DNA of 64,000 nt from DTU013 sp964512095 (GCA_964512095.1 CAZEIH010000001.1:186001-250000), one strand, 5' to 3'; shown: positions 36,282-45,006, counted from the stretch's first letter. Notes: generated by a model from the sequence alone, not told the origin. Made by a program: numbers and translations.

Positions 36282-36743
36282 CTAAATTGTTAGGTCGTTT
36301 TCTTCCTTCACTTTAACTGCCTGTCTGAATACCTCTGACAGAATCATCAGCATAAACCCACCAATTACAAATACCATGAAAAGGATGATAGTTAAGAAAG
36401 AGTTGAACATGAAAATCTTTACAACATACGCTGCCGCTATAAAAAAACAGCACATAGAGATTCTTCTGAAGCTTACCACATTATCCGACCTAAAAGGGTC
36501 CATACGATTAAGGGTAATGAAAACCTTTCGCAACTCAAATACAGCAACAGTAGCTGCAATCCCCGTTGCGTAAAGAAATGGAAGTAAAAAAGCATATAAC
36601 TCGGATGTGTTTCCTGCAAGCAGATTCAAGTACCACTTTACCACAAAAGGTAGCCCTAGCACTATTAAAACGCCGCCAATTAATATTAGCTCAATCAACC
36701 GTTGAATTATCCCCGAAAGACCTTTTCGATCAAGTATCCTCAT
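36282..36743 (-). CDS. DUF2975 membrane protein
   Basis: 153-aa protein with four predicted membrane helices (about 15-37, 50-68, 97-115 and 119-140) and the family's FRSDNVVSFRRIS motif between helices 2 and 3. Function unknown. First gene of the DUF2975-HTH-DUF4173 run; 51 bases separate it from the regulator gene. Confidence 0.85.
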   Translation of the reverse strand: MRILDRKGLSGIIQRLIELILIGGVLIVLGLPFVVKWYLNLLAGNTSELYAFLLPFLYATGIAATVAVFELRKVFITLNRMDPFRSDNVVSFRRISMCCFFIAAAYVVKIFMFNSFLTIILFMVFVIGGFMLMILSEVFRQAVKVKEENDLTI

Positions 36744-36857
36744 AAAAATACCATCCCTAAATTTCTTAGAATAGTATATACGGAAATTTATCTTTTGTCA
36801 ATATATTTTTATTGATAATCGGTAAATCTTATCCTCATTTCTTACTGACCTGAATTC

Positions 36858-37907
36858 TCAGCTCACGATTACCTTCAAGTATAATGGATACTCCTTATCC
36901 TTATCTCCCATATACTCAAGCACACTGTAATTACTCACTCCGGAACCCGCTTCCAGGCTACCCTCAGATTCCTTCTCCCCAAAACCCATTAGCTTGTATG
37001 TGATATACATGACTCTGTTTCTTCCTGTATCAGTAAAATCAGCCAAAACCCTCTTTCTCCTGGCTTCAGCAAGCTTAACGATATGTACGAGCAAGGTTGA
37101 TCCAATCCCCCTAGTCATAACACGGCAGGACATAAGCAGAAGCCTAATCCATAGTTCGTCACCTGTCTCCTCCAGTAAAACAAGTCCTATCTTGCCGTAT
37201 GAGCCAAATTTGTCCTTAAGCTCTGCGATAAGAAAAATATGCGATGGTGATGTAATAAACCCTTCCAGTTCCTCAAAGCTATAAGTTACACCTGTGGAGT
37301 TAAGTTGATTTGTCCGCATAGTCAGCTCCTCCACTCGCTCCAAATCTCCTTTTACCACCGGAGATATTGTAAGCTCCATTCCCAGTGATGCCAAAAACTC
37401 CTCACTAGAGCCCTTGAAGCTACTTTCCACATTTTTACGCTCCAGATCTGCCTTATACATCCTTCTGCGCAGTCTGGAATCCTCTGTAATAAACCTGGGT
37501 TTAAAGTTTTCCATATCTAGAAGGCTTCTATAATCCGCTGCATCAATAGTCATTACCTGAGGCAACACAAAATTCACCTCTTCGCGCTCTGTGAGCTGAT
37601 CATCAATAAAGGCAAAGGTATCTAAACCAATATTCAGGGCAGAAGCTATCTCCTTTATGGCATCGGCCTTGTTCCCCCAACCAATTTGAGGATATATAAA
37701 ATACTCCTCTACACCAAATTCCCTGAGCTTTCTCATGGCATCTTCCCGGTCATTCTTGCTAGAAATGGAAAGTAATATACCGCGTCTATCCAACTCCTGC
37801 AAAATACTCACAACACCATCCTTAATGGATACCTTGCCATCCTCCAGAAGTGTCCCCTTCCAAAGTGTGTTGTCCAGATCCCATACCAGACACTTAATTT
37901 TTTTCAT
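36858..37907 (-). CDS. FkbH-like HAD-IIIC protein (acyl-carrier loading)
   Basis: 349 aa. The N-terminal HAD domain has motif I VWDLDNTLWKG (about 7-17), motif II SISSKND (~46) and motif IV FIDDQLTERE (~93). A GNAT-like C-terminal domain follows, with LTMRTNQLNSTG (~210) as in FkbH/OzmB proteins. Characterised FkbH-type enzymes take 1,3-bisphosphoglycerate, dephosphorylate it and load D-glyceryl onto a carrier protein thiol. Here the carrier protein gene is 29 bases upstream, an MBOAT acyltransferase lies in the same run, and no polyketide synthase is present. ATG 37907 follows GAGGGGG; the upstream in-frame start lacks a site. Product identity is inference. Confidence 0.85.
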   Translation of the reverse strand: MKKIKCLVWDLDNTLWKGTLLEDGKVSIKDGVVSILQELDRRGILLSISSKNDREDAMRKLREFGVEEYFIYPQIGWGNKADAIKEIASALNIGLDTFAFIDDQLTEREEVNFVLPQVMTIDAADYRSLLDMENFKPRFITEDSRLRRRMYKADLERKNVESSFKGSSEEFLASLGMELTISPVVKGDLERVEELTMRTNQLNSTGVTYSFEELEGFITSPSHIFLIAELKDKFGSYGKIGLVLLEETGDELWIRLLLMSCRVMTRGIGSTLLVHIVKLAEARRKRVLADFTDTGRNRVMYITYKLMGFGEKESEGSLEAGSGVSNYSVLEYMGDKDKEYPLYLKVIVS

Positions 37908-37936
37908 CAAATATAACCCCCTCAAAGAACACTACT

Positions 37937-38167
37937 TTATTTAGATCTCTCAACAACTGCTGCAATATCATTTATAGTCTTAAAATTTCTTTCACTAATT
38001 TCCTTGTTCTTAATTTTTATTTTAAAGGTATTCTCAAGAAAAACCACTATTTCCAATGCAAACAACGAATTGATATAGCCTCCCTTAAATAAATCCGTAT
38101 CATACTTTAGGTCATCCACCTTGCTATGACCCTTAAAAAACTCCATTATCCTTTCTTTTGTTTCCAT
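37937..38167 (-). CDS. Acyl carrier protein (non-fatty-acid type)
   Basis: 76-aa carrier protein. The phosphopantetheine serine is in GGYINSLFALEIVVFLE (Ser ~34), reading NSL instead of the DSL of fatty-acid ACP. It is more basic than AcpP, with clustered lysines (FKIKIKNKE). The pairing with an FkbH-like gene directly downstream suggests it carries the glyceryl-type unit. AcpS at 11.4-11.7 kb could supply the phosphopantetheine arm. Confidence 0.88.
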   Translation of the reverse strand: METKERIMEFFKGHSKVDDLKYDTDLFKGGYINSLFALEIVVFLENTFKIKIKNKEISERNFKTINDIAAVVERSK

Positions 38168-38311
38168 TGATTAGTACCGTCCTTTCTATTTAGAATATAT
38201 CAACTCTGTCACATCGCTGTTTTCGCCCAAACACCCCTTCAGACGCGACGCTTCCACACCATTACCCCAATCCCCCTAGTCCACTACATTGCTTACCACA
38301 GCTTAACAGGC

Positions 38312-40192
38312 CTATACAGTGCCTTGGGTGTCCCTGCTCAGTAGCTCCACCAGCTCATCACCAGAAAGGCCTTCATGCATCCCATAACGCTTCAACGCCC
38401 TTAAGCTTTGAGGCAGACCCTTTATCACAGTGTTCATGCCCTCTTCGACTGTCATAGTGACCCTTACACCCATTGTGCTAAGTAATACTTCACTCATAGT
38501 TGTATAAAAGCCGTTGGGATATGCATATGAAATCACCTTACCACCGATATTCTCTGTAATTTCCTTCTCTATTCTACGGAAGTCGCTGCAGAAAGCGTCA
38601 ATATATTCTTCATCGGTTTCTCCCGGCTTTTTATACACTCCCTGCCTGTATTCCTTATCCAGGCCCTCTACATTATGCATATCATAGCTATGGCTCTGAA
38701 TTTCAATTACTCCCCGGCTAACCATTTCCCGCGCCTCTTCATATGTGAAATGAGGTATTATGGCAGTTTCCGTATCCTTGTAGGTTTCTTTACCCACTGT
38801 AATCCCTATCACATTTATAACAGCGTTCATACTATACTTCTCCAGAATAGGGTATGCCCATTCATAATTACTGGCATAACCATCATCAAAGGTGATTAAA
38901 ACAGGGTTTTCAGGCAACTCCAGGCCCTTGTCTACATATTCGATCAGCTGAGTCAAGGATATAGTTGAATAACCGGCTTCCTTTAATGCAACCATGTGCT
39001 CCTCGAACCTTTCCGGCGACATTATAGCATTGTTTCTTACTGAGGCATCTAGATGGTGGTACATCAAAACAGGCACATTACAGCTGTATTCTGACAACAC
39101 AGAAGCACTCTCCCTATCCGTTCCACGATTTCCATAATACAATGATAAATGCTCCGCTATATTATCCTCGGTGACGTGTCGCCCCAAATCCTCCGGAACA
39201 TACACTCTTTCATCTCCAAATATCCTGGCCAATGCCATTTCTCCTACCCCATTCCTGAAATGATACGGATCATAGAAATACCTTGGCTCATAACTAACAG
39301 AATTATATCCTGAAAAGTCCCAGTAATCCGTTATGTGTGAAAGCTCCACAAGGAAATCCTCCAGCTGTCCTTTATCATATATATCCATCTCAGTATGAAA
39401 AATTGGCGATATGATAAGCTTAAAGGAAACGCCCTCATCCTGACACATTTTCTTCATACGTTGAATTGAACCAAGGCACTGGTCTTTTGCCTCAAGTGTT
39501 TCTTTTTTTAGTACAGTTTTAAAGCTAGGATAGGATGAAATAAACTCACTAAGGCTGCCTACAGGCTCAACGTCCCTGACTGACTTATCGTAAGCGCCGG
39601 TTTTCGGTAAAAACACATCGTTTTCATTAACCAGATAATCATCATTATACCTAGCTGCAATTTTGGAAAAGGCATAGGAAGGGTTAGCGAAAGTGTATTT
39701 GCTATAGTATGTCAACAAAGATGAGCCATCAACCTTAGCATGCAGATTGCTCTTCATCTCATCGGCCTGGGTATCATACCTTACGGTTTCCTCAAGTCCC
39801 ATATTTATAACTATGTTTTTTACATCATAGTTTTCCAGCACATATTTTGTGGTCAGCTCGATGTCATACATATCTCCACCATACATAAGCATATTATAAA
39901 AGCTGGCTCCACCATAGTATCTATTGAGTTCCTCAGTGGAATAGGAGCTGGTTTTTGAACACCCGATTATGTATGAGTCATACATCTTATAATTTTTGTC
40001 CAAATATGCTATCTTTGCTGCTCTGGGGTTCTGAGTCATATTATATGCGTACCAATCAAACATAACGTCTCCGAAAATACCAAAGGGATCCACAAGCAAA
40101 TTGAAGCCACAAACAAGCGTACCTACTATAATAATTGTAGCTATGAAAACCCCAATCCATTTTCTAAAGTCCTTTGCCTGCTTCTGCTCCAC
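38312..40192 (-). CDS. SGNH (DltD/AlgJ-like) and polysaccharide deacetylase fusion
   Basis: Bimodular extracytoplasmic protein of 626 aa with an N-terminal membrane anchor (about 15-35). Residues ~70-350 look like an SGNH acyltransferase of the DltD/AlgJ type: YIIGCSKTSS (Ser ~78), GLEET (~115) and FYDPYHFRNG giving the Asp-x-x-His pair (~311-314). Residues ~370-620 are a NodB polysaccharide deacetylase: VPVLMYHHLD, ITFDDGY (Asp-Asp ~432) and IQSHSYDMH (~497-504). Both active sites look intact. It follows the MBOAT gene, so it probably finishes O-acyl transfer outside the cell and also de-N-acetylates the same glycan. Confidence 0.85.
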   Translation of the reverse strand: MEQKQAKDFRKWIGVFIATIIIVGTLVCGFNLLVDPFGIFGDVMFDWYAYNMTQNPRAAKIAYLDKNYKMYDSYIIGCSKTSSYSTEELNRYYGGASFYNMLMYGGDMYDIELTTKYVLENYDVKNIVINMGLEETVRYDTQADEMKSNLHAKVDGSSLLTYYSKYTFANPSYAFSKIAARYNDDYLVNENDVFLPKTGAYDKSVRDVEPVGSLSEFISSYPSFKTVLKKETLEAKDQCLGSIQRMKKMCQDEGVSFKLIISPIFHTEMDIYDKGQLEDFLVELSHITDYWDFSGYNSVSYEPRYFYDPYHFRNGVGEMALARIFGDERVYVPEDLGRHVTEDNIAEHLSLYYGNRGTDRESASVLSEYSCNVPVLMYHHLDASVRNNAIMSPERFEEHMVALKEAGYSTISLTQLIEYVDKGLELPENPVLITFDDGYASNYEWAYPILEKYSMNAVINVIGITVGKETYKDTETAIIPHFTYEEAREMVSRGVIEIQSHSYDMHNVEGLDKEYRQGVYKKPGETDEEYIDAFCSDFRRIEKEITENIGGKVISYAYPNGFYTTMSEVLLSTMGVRVTMTVEEGMNTVIKGLPQSLRALKRYGMHEGLSGDELVELLSRDTQGTV

Positions 40193-40323
40193 TTATTTGA
40201 AAACCTCTTTTCCTTGTAATCCTCAGTCTTACCATTGCACCCTCAATCGCCCAAATACTCTCTTGGTTCTATATTCCATTACTCTACGGCCATCTTGGTT
40301 TCTAAGCTGCCTTCCACGTTCCC

Positions 40324-41745
40324 TCAGAACTGGAAATACAGGAAGTTGGATACACTGCCCATAAAAAACAGTGAAATCGTAATCAAAACTCCGCTAAAAA
40401 CTGCATGATACCATTTGGGCTCCTTATCCTCGAGCATTTCCCGGCTGTTAGGTGCAAAAAAACTGATACAAGCACTGATTACTATAAGTCCGGTAACAAA
40501 CAAGTTATCCCTTACATATGCTAAACCAAGCTCTAGGAAAGACTTTAACCCATCTATAGCCGGCCTGATATCCAGCATTGCTTTGTAAACACTAATCGCC
40601 TGGGTCATTCCATTTGCATCAAAAAGCACCCTAGTTAGGAGAACAAAGAAAAATGTCAGCCCCCACGCTAAGAAAAACGGTAGCTTCTTACGCTTCAACG
40701 TCATAATGTTAGCAAAGCACACCAGGATGCCGTTAGCCAAGCCCCAGAATACAAAATGCCAGCTAGCACCGTGCCACAGGCCTGATACTATAAAGGTTAC
40801 TAATGTAGCCAGAATCAGCTTTAGTATACCATTACCAAAATTGAAGATTCTTTTAAATATATAATCATTGAAGAAATTAGAAACAGTTATGTTCCACCTT
40901 CTCCAGAAATCTGCAAAATTTCTCGCCTTATAAGGAGAATTGAAATTCTCCGGTAGTCTGATATTAAAAAGTAATCCAAGACCAAGGGCCATATCCACAT
41001 ATCCTGAAAAGTCAAAATAGTATGCAAAGGTATATGCAAAAACCGCCCCCCAGGCCTCGAAGAAATTTCCATTACCCATTACATTATAGAATTTCTGGGC
41101 ATGGGTTATCAGTGAGTCCGCTATCAGTATCTTTTTTGCACAACCAACAGAAAAAAGGGTTATACCTTTCATAACATTAACACTGTTAATCCCTCTAGCT
41201 TTTTCTGAGCGTATCTGTCCCATCATGTCATCATGACGAATAATTGGCCCTACAATTAACTGGGGAAAGAAAGTAACAAAAACTGAAAACTCCAAGAAGC
41301 TACTATCCTCTCCTTCTCCCCTGTAGGTATCTATCACATGGGACAAAATCTGAAATGTATAAAAGGAAATGCCTATAGGTAGTATTATTGTTAAAAGTAT
41401 AAAATCACTGCCAAGTATGTAATTAACATTCTCAAGAAAGAAATTCATGTACTTAAAATAGAACAGGAGGCCAAGGTTCTCCAGTATCGCTAGCGCCATC
41501 AACAGCTTTGTAATAACTTGTCTGCCTCTACTTCTTCTCATCATTTTAACAATAAAGTAGTTAAAAACCACTGTGCCCGCAAGTATCGGTAAAAAAGCCA
41601 GGCTACCATGTGCGTAAAAATAAAGGGATGCTACCACTAGCCAAACCTTTGCAACCACGTCTCCCAAAAACCTTTGGCCCAAATAGTATACTACGAATAC
41701 TATAGGTAAAAATATGAAAATAAAAGTGTATGATGAAAATATCAT
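40324..41745 (-). CDS. MBOAT family O-acyltransferase (DltB/AlgI-like)
   Basis: Polytopic membrane protein of 473 aa that moves an acyl group across the membrane. It starts IFSSYTFIFIFLPIVFVVYY, typical of AlgI/DltB. PIGISFYTFQILSHVID and NFADFWRRWNITVSNFF are family landmarks, and the catalytic His is in SGLWHGASWHF (~325). ATG 41745 is preceded by GGAAG; an upstream start at 41769 is less well placed. First gene of the run MBOAT, SGNH-deacetylase, carrier protein and FkbH-like protein, all on the minus strand. Confidence 0.92.
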   Translation of the reverse strand: MIFSSYTFIFIFLPIVFVVYYLGQRFLGDVVAKVWLVVASLYFYAHGSLAFLPILAGTVVFNYFIVKMMRRSRGRQVITKLLMALAILENLGLLFYFKYMNFFLENVNYILGSDFILLTIILPIGISFYTFQILSHVIDTYRGEGEDSSFLEFSVFVTFFPQLIVGPIIRHDDMMGQIRSEKARGINSVNVMKGITLFSVGCAKKILIADSLITHAQKFYNVMGNGNFFEAWGAVFAYTFAYYFDFSGYVDMALGLGLLFNIRLPENFNSPYKARNFADFWRRWNITVSNFFNDYIFKRIFNFGNGILKLILATLVTFIVSGLWHGASWHFVFWGLANGILVCFANIMTLKRKKLPFFLAWGLTFFFVLLTRVLFDANGMTQAISVYKAMLDIRPAIDGLKSFLELGLAYVRDNLFVTGLIVISACISFFAPNSREMLEDKEPKWYHAVFSGVLITISLFFMGSVSNFLYFQF

Positions 41746-41895
41746 ATATACTTCTTTTCTTCCCTTCAAAAGCTACTGCCATAATACTCAGAACGCTGTA
41801 ATTCTAACACATATTGCGTTTTTCATCAACTGTCGCCCCACAAAAAACCATAAAAAAAGACCACAAAAAAATGGCCATAGCCAGTTCTATTGCTG

Positions 41896-42090
41896 CTACC
41901 CTTCAGACTTATCTCTCTCCTGTTTTCTAATCCTAAGTCCTTTGAATAAAAGGAAAATCACTATCAATTGTATTATAATGTAAATCAGTGCCGGTATTTC
42001 AAAAATAAAGTGGTCTATGACAGTTATAATTATATGAATTATGATTCCTGCAAAACCTAACATACGACCACTAATTTTTTTAGTGTTCAT
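41896..42090 (-). CDS. Small two-helix membrane protein
   Basis: 64-aa protein, not recognised. Two hydrophobic helices (about 10-29 and 33-51) and a basic, charged tail (KGLRIRKQERDKSEG). Its reality is supported by GGGGAGG eight bases before ATG and a coding-like amino acid pattern. It lies between the acylation genes and the ABC exporter on the same strand, with ~150 bases to the MBOAT gene. Confidence 0.6.
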   Translation of the reverse strand: MNTKKISGRMLGFAGIIIHIIITVIDHFIFEIPALIYIIIQLIVIFLLFKGLRIRKQERDKSEG

Positions 42091-42215
42091 AATTATAACC
42101 TCCCCAATATCACATTATTGCTTTATATCTCGCTGTTTTCTATACATAAAAAACTGATATTGCGTTTGATATGCAGCTAAGGGCCGCAGAACCATCATTG
42201 ATGCTTCCCTATATA

Positions 42216-42250
42216 ATCGAAGTGCAAATTCGCCGTGATTGCACTTCGAT
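42216..42250 (-). terminator. Terminator after ABC permease
   Basis: Perfect 12-base arms (ATCGAAGTGCAA and complement) around an 11-base loop, followed on the minus strand by TTATATA. Lies 58 bases past the permease stop. Confidence 0.65.
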
Positions 42251-42308
42251 GCTGCTAGGATTATTTTACCTCCTCCACTACATAGACCTGTGCAATATGT
42301 GACTATAC

Positions 42309-43022
42309 TTATTTGTTGGCACGACTACTCAATATATATGATGCAATTAATGCGCCTGTTGTCATCACTAAAAGTATTAAAAATGAGCCAAAGGTAGATC
42401 CGGTATTTGCCATAAGCCTTATTCCGTGTGTAAAAGGAAGCACCTCACATAATGCCTGAATAATTTTAGGCATAAAAGTAGGGGCAAAAATTACTCCTTC
42501 ATATAACGCTGTTAGTATAACAAGTAAAAAGCCTACAGCCTTAAGTATAACCTTACTCTTAATTAGGTTTACCAGTAAAGTACTATATGATAGTGAGGCC
42601 AACGCAGTAATAATTATAGAAAATAAATAGAGAGGTATACTTTGCGGCCATTTACCTGCAAAAACTATAGGTGCAGCAATTAAAATAACGATGGATGTTA
42701 CCATGATATGAATAAGTGAAATTACTATGTTGACTAACGGAAATGACCAGAAGGGAATTCCCCCGGCTCCATATGTCTTTATAAACCCCTTCTCTTCAAT
42801 ATCATCAAGGGCCTTAGGCACTCCAAAATAAGCACCTATCGAAATTAAACATACCGTCATAGAAAGTCCCAATGAACTCCTATCCTCAACATTCAGTACC
42901 ATCATGACCGTTCCCATAGCAACGAGAAGTACTAGCGGTAAAAAATAAAAATATTTTAAAAAGCTCATATCCTTGAGATCCATTTTAAGATGTATACGTA
43001 ATTGTGTAAGAAAACCCCTCAT
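42309..43022 (-). CDS. ABC-2 type transporter permease
   Basis: 237-aa membrane subunit with six hydrophobic segments in the ABC-2 exporter pattern (LPLVLLVAMGTVMMVL, then PLVNIVISLIHIMVTS, and PFTHGIRLMANTG near the C-terminus, the family's typical loop). Its ATG overlaps the TGA of the ATP-binding subunit gene, so they are translated together. Exported substrate unknown. Confidence 0.88.
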   Translation of the reverse strand: MRGFLTQLRIHLKMDLKDMSFLKYFYFLPLVLLVAMGTVMMVLNVEDRSSLGLSMTVCLISIGAYFGVPKALDDIEEKGFIKTYGAGGIPFWSFPLVNIVISLIHIMVTSIVILIAAPIVFAGKWPQSIPLYLFSIIITALASLSYSTLLVNLIKSKVILKAVGFLLVILTALYEGVIFAPTFMPKIIQALCEVLPFTHGIRLMANTGSTFGSFLILLVMTTGALIASYILSSRANK

Positions 43023-44098
43023 CTGCTTTCACCTCCCCTTGCGGACGTTGCCCTGTCTTTATTACTTGTTCGCACTACTCTAATATCAATTATTGTGTCA
43101 CCACATTTTCTGATGTATGGAAGTAGGTTCATCATGAACTCAATGGCATCAAGACATATGAACAACAGGTAATCATTTTCCAAAGAAACCGGTTTGCCAA
43201 AATCCGAAGGAAGATCATCCTTAAGACACCCTTTGAGAGTTTTAATGATAACCTTGTTCTTTACATCTGCCTGTAGAATCCTATCCCTATGGCTTCGCTC
43301 TTGATGGCTTCGCTCTTGATGGGTTGGCTCTTGATGGGTTGGCTCCTGAGTCTTTGCTATAGTGGTGATTTCCTTATCCTTCTTAATATCGATCTTTTTT
43401 TCATTAGCTGATTCTGCCTTGGGCACTTCAATTTTTCTAATTGACGCTATCTCATCTGGCTTTCTGATGCTCTCAATGGTTCCTTTTTTCACTATTGCAA
43501 TTTTATCACTAACAAATCCTGCCTCAGCTATATCCCGCGTAGTCATTAATATACAAATCCCATCTGATCTCAGCCTTTTAATCTCCTCCTGCAGAAAAGT
43601 CCGCCCCTGGGCATCTAGTCCCTGTGAGGGCTCATCTAGAATAAGAACCTTGGGTTTATGACACAGCGCCAGCGCTAGATGAAGCCTACGTTTACGGTCT
43701 TCTGAGAGTTTAGCATATGGCCTGTTGAGATATTCTCCTCCAATATCAAAACGCTTTAGTAAATCGCTCCGATAATCCACCCTATGCCATGCACAAAAAA
43801 GCTCCATCGCTTCCCGTACTGTCATATGATTAGGCAAAGAAGGGTTTTGAAGCTGTATACCTACAGATTTTTGTACCATACTCTTATTTTGTGATACATC
43901 CATCCAGTAAACGGTTATTTCACCGCTGTCAGGCTCTAGAAATCCTTCAATGCATTCAATTATCGTCGTTTTTCCTGCTCCGTTTTCTCCCACAAGTGTG
44001 AAAACCTCACCTGGCTGAACGGAAAATGATATGTCATGGATAGCTTGTATGCCATCATATGACTTACTCAATCCCTTAACATTAATATATTCTATCAC
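43019..44098 (-). CDS. ABC transporter ATP-binding protein with repeat linker
   Basis: 359-aa ATPase. It has Walker A GENGAGKTT (~37-45), Q-loop QLQNPSLPN and Walker B VLILDEPSQGLD (~150). The signature is LSEDRKRR rather than LSGGQ, a divergent form. After residue ~225 there is a Lys/Glu/Thr-rich linker with THQEPTHQERSHQERSH repeats (15-base DNA units near 43285-43345), then an extra C-terminal domain of ~90 residues, probably regulatory. Start GTG 44098 has only a weak binding site, but a 12-codon leader frame overlaps it. Confidence 0.85.
   Translation of the reverse strand: MIEYINVKGLSKSYDGIQAIHDISFSVQPGEVFTLVGENGAGKTTIIECIEGFLEPDSGEITVYWMDVSQNKSMVQKSVGIQLQNPSLPNHMTVREAMELFCAWHRVDYRSDLLKRFDIGGEYLNRPYAKLSEDRKRRLHLALALCHKPKVLILDEPSQGLDAQGRTFLQEEIKRLRSDGICILMTTRDIAEAGFVSDKIAIVKKGTIESIRKPDEIASIRKIEVPKAESANEKKIDIKKDKEITTIAKTQEPTHQEPTHQERSHQERSHRDRILQADVKNKVIIKTLKGCLKDDLPSDFGKPVSLENDYLLFICLDAIEFMMNLLPYIRKCGDTIIDIRVVRTSNKDRATSARGGESR
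43285..43345 (-). repeat. 15-base tandem repeats inside the ABC ATPase gene
   Basis: About four imperfect 15-base units (GATGG followed by CTTCGCTCTT or GTTGGCTCTT on the plus strand) encode the THQEP/SHQER repeats of the linker. In-frame and likely variable between strains. Confidence 0.75.
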
Positions 44099-44120
44099 TG
44101 GCGACCCATCGAGCCGGCAT
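44082..44120 (-). CDS. 12-codon leader frame overlapping the ABC ATPase start
   Basis: ATG 44120 with AAAGGAG eight bases upstream encodes MPARWVASDRIY and stops 14 bases inside the ABC ATPase gene, in another frame. The ATPase GTG itself lacks a good binding site, so the leader could deliver ribosomes by coupling. It may also be chance. Confidence 0.35.
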   Translation of the reverse strand: MPARWVASDRIY

Positions 44121-44574
44121 ACTCGACACTCCTTTCAAGTTTTTGTGCCTATGAAGAGATTGCCTACTTCCCCCCATACATATATGAGCGTGCCTTTTTG
44201 CACATATAGCCTCTAAACCATCATTTCCAGGTAACGTGTTTCCTTAGCAAAACACACTATTTTCGCACATAAGTTGACAGATAGTTAGTTGCATCCCTTA
44301 ATTAGATATTTTAGCATATTTTTTCATGTTTTGTCACCTGATATTGAAACTTAGGAAACTTTTTTCAAAATGTCCTAGAAAATATAGTTATTTATAGCAT
44401 CCTAATACAATGTAATGAATAATGTCACAGTCCCACTCATCTTAACAATACATATTAATCCACTTTCATAAGCATTCTTGAAAGTAGCTTGTATGGGCAG
44501 ATTATACGATGAGGTAGGGTAATTGAATTCGATATAAAAACCACCTTCAAGATAATCCTTGAAAGTGGCTTGTG
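44099..44574. other. 475-base gap between ABC operon and tRNA-Ser genes
   Basis: AT-rich. Apart from the leader frame at its left end and two related hairpins near 44460 and 44541, I see no gene, RNA or repeat family member here. Confidence 0.5.
44534..44567 (-). terminator. Terminator of the tRNA-Ser operon
   Basis: On the minus strand CCACTTTCAAG pairs with CTTGAAGGTGG (one G-U) around a 6-base loop and is followed by TTTTTAT. It lies 8 bases beyond the tRNA-Ser(GCT) CCA end. A related hairpin without T-run is at 44460-44488. Confidence 0.85.
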
Positions 44575-44666
44575 TGGCGGAGAAGCAGGGATTCGAACCC
44601 TGGCTGCAGTTGCCCGCACTAACGGTTTAGCAAACCGTCCCCTTCGACCTACTTGGGTACTTCTCC
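44575..44666 (-). tRNA. tRNA-Ser (anticodon GCT)
   Basis: Acceptor GGAGAAG/CTTCTCC, anticodon stem ACGGT/ACCGT with loop TTGCTAA giving GCT, the long variable arm of serine tRNAs, T loop TTCGAAT, discriminator G and encoded CCA (44575-44577). 92 bases. Reads AGC/AGU. Confidence 0.96.
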
Positions 44667-44707
44667 AAATCGAATAACTAAAAAAAGCTATTTAGTTTGT
44701 ATTGCAT

Positions 44708-44798
44708 TGGCGGAGAGAGTGAGATTCGAACTCACGGTAGCCTCACGACTACGCCGGTTTTCAAGACCGGTGCCTTAAACCAACTCGACCATCTCTCC
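44708..44798 (-). tRNA. tRNA-Ser (anticodon TGA)
   Basis: Acceptor GGAGAGA/TCTCTCC, anticodon stem CCGGT/ACCGG with loop CTTGAAA giving TGA, long variable arm, T loop TTCGAAT, discriminator G and encoded CCA (44708-44710). 91 bases. First gene of a two-tRNA operon. Confidence 0.96.
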
Positions 44799-44825
44799 GT
44801 GTCTTCAAATCGAGCGACGTAGTAT

Positions 44826-44854
44826 ATTCTACTATATGGCCAAAGCTTTGTCAA
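44826..44854 (-). promoter_or_regulatory. Promoter of the tRNA-Ser operon
   Basis: On the minus strand TTGACA (44854-44849), a 17-base spacer and TAGAAT (44831-44826), 28 bases before the first tRNA. Confidence 0.82.
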
Positions 44855-44907
44855 CACCATTGTTATAGCCATATTCTCTCACATACAAGGCCAATGACTA
44901 AAATTTT

Positions 44908-45006
44908 TTTATGTCTTCAGAAGACACTGATTTCTATAGGTCGGCGTTCCTTAGTCAGGTGGAGTTCAATCTCCACCTGACTCCCTGAGCGAAGCTAATT
45001 GGCTTT
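44908..45006 (-). repeat. Intergenic modular repeat, copy B
   Basis: Reverse-oriented family member. It holds the TTCGCTCAGGGAGTCA head and the GGTGGAG..CTCCACC hairpin joined directly to the CGCCGACC..GTCTTCTGAAGACATA tail; the TTAATTAATTC spacer is missing. Confidence 0.75.
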
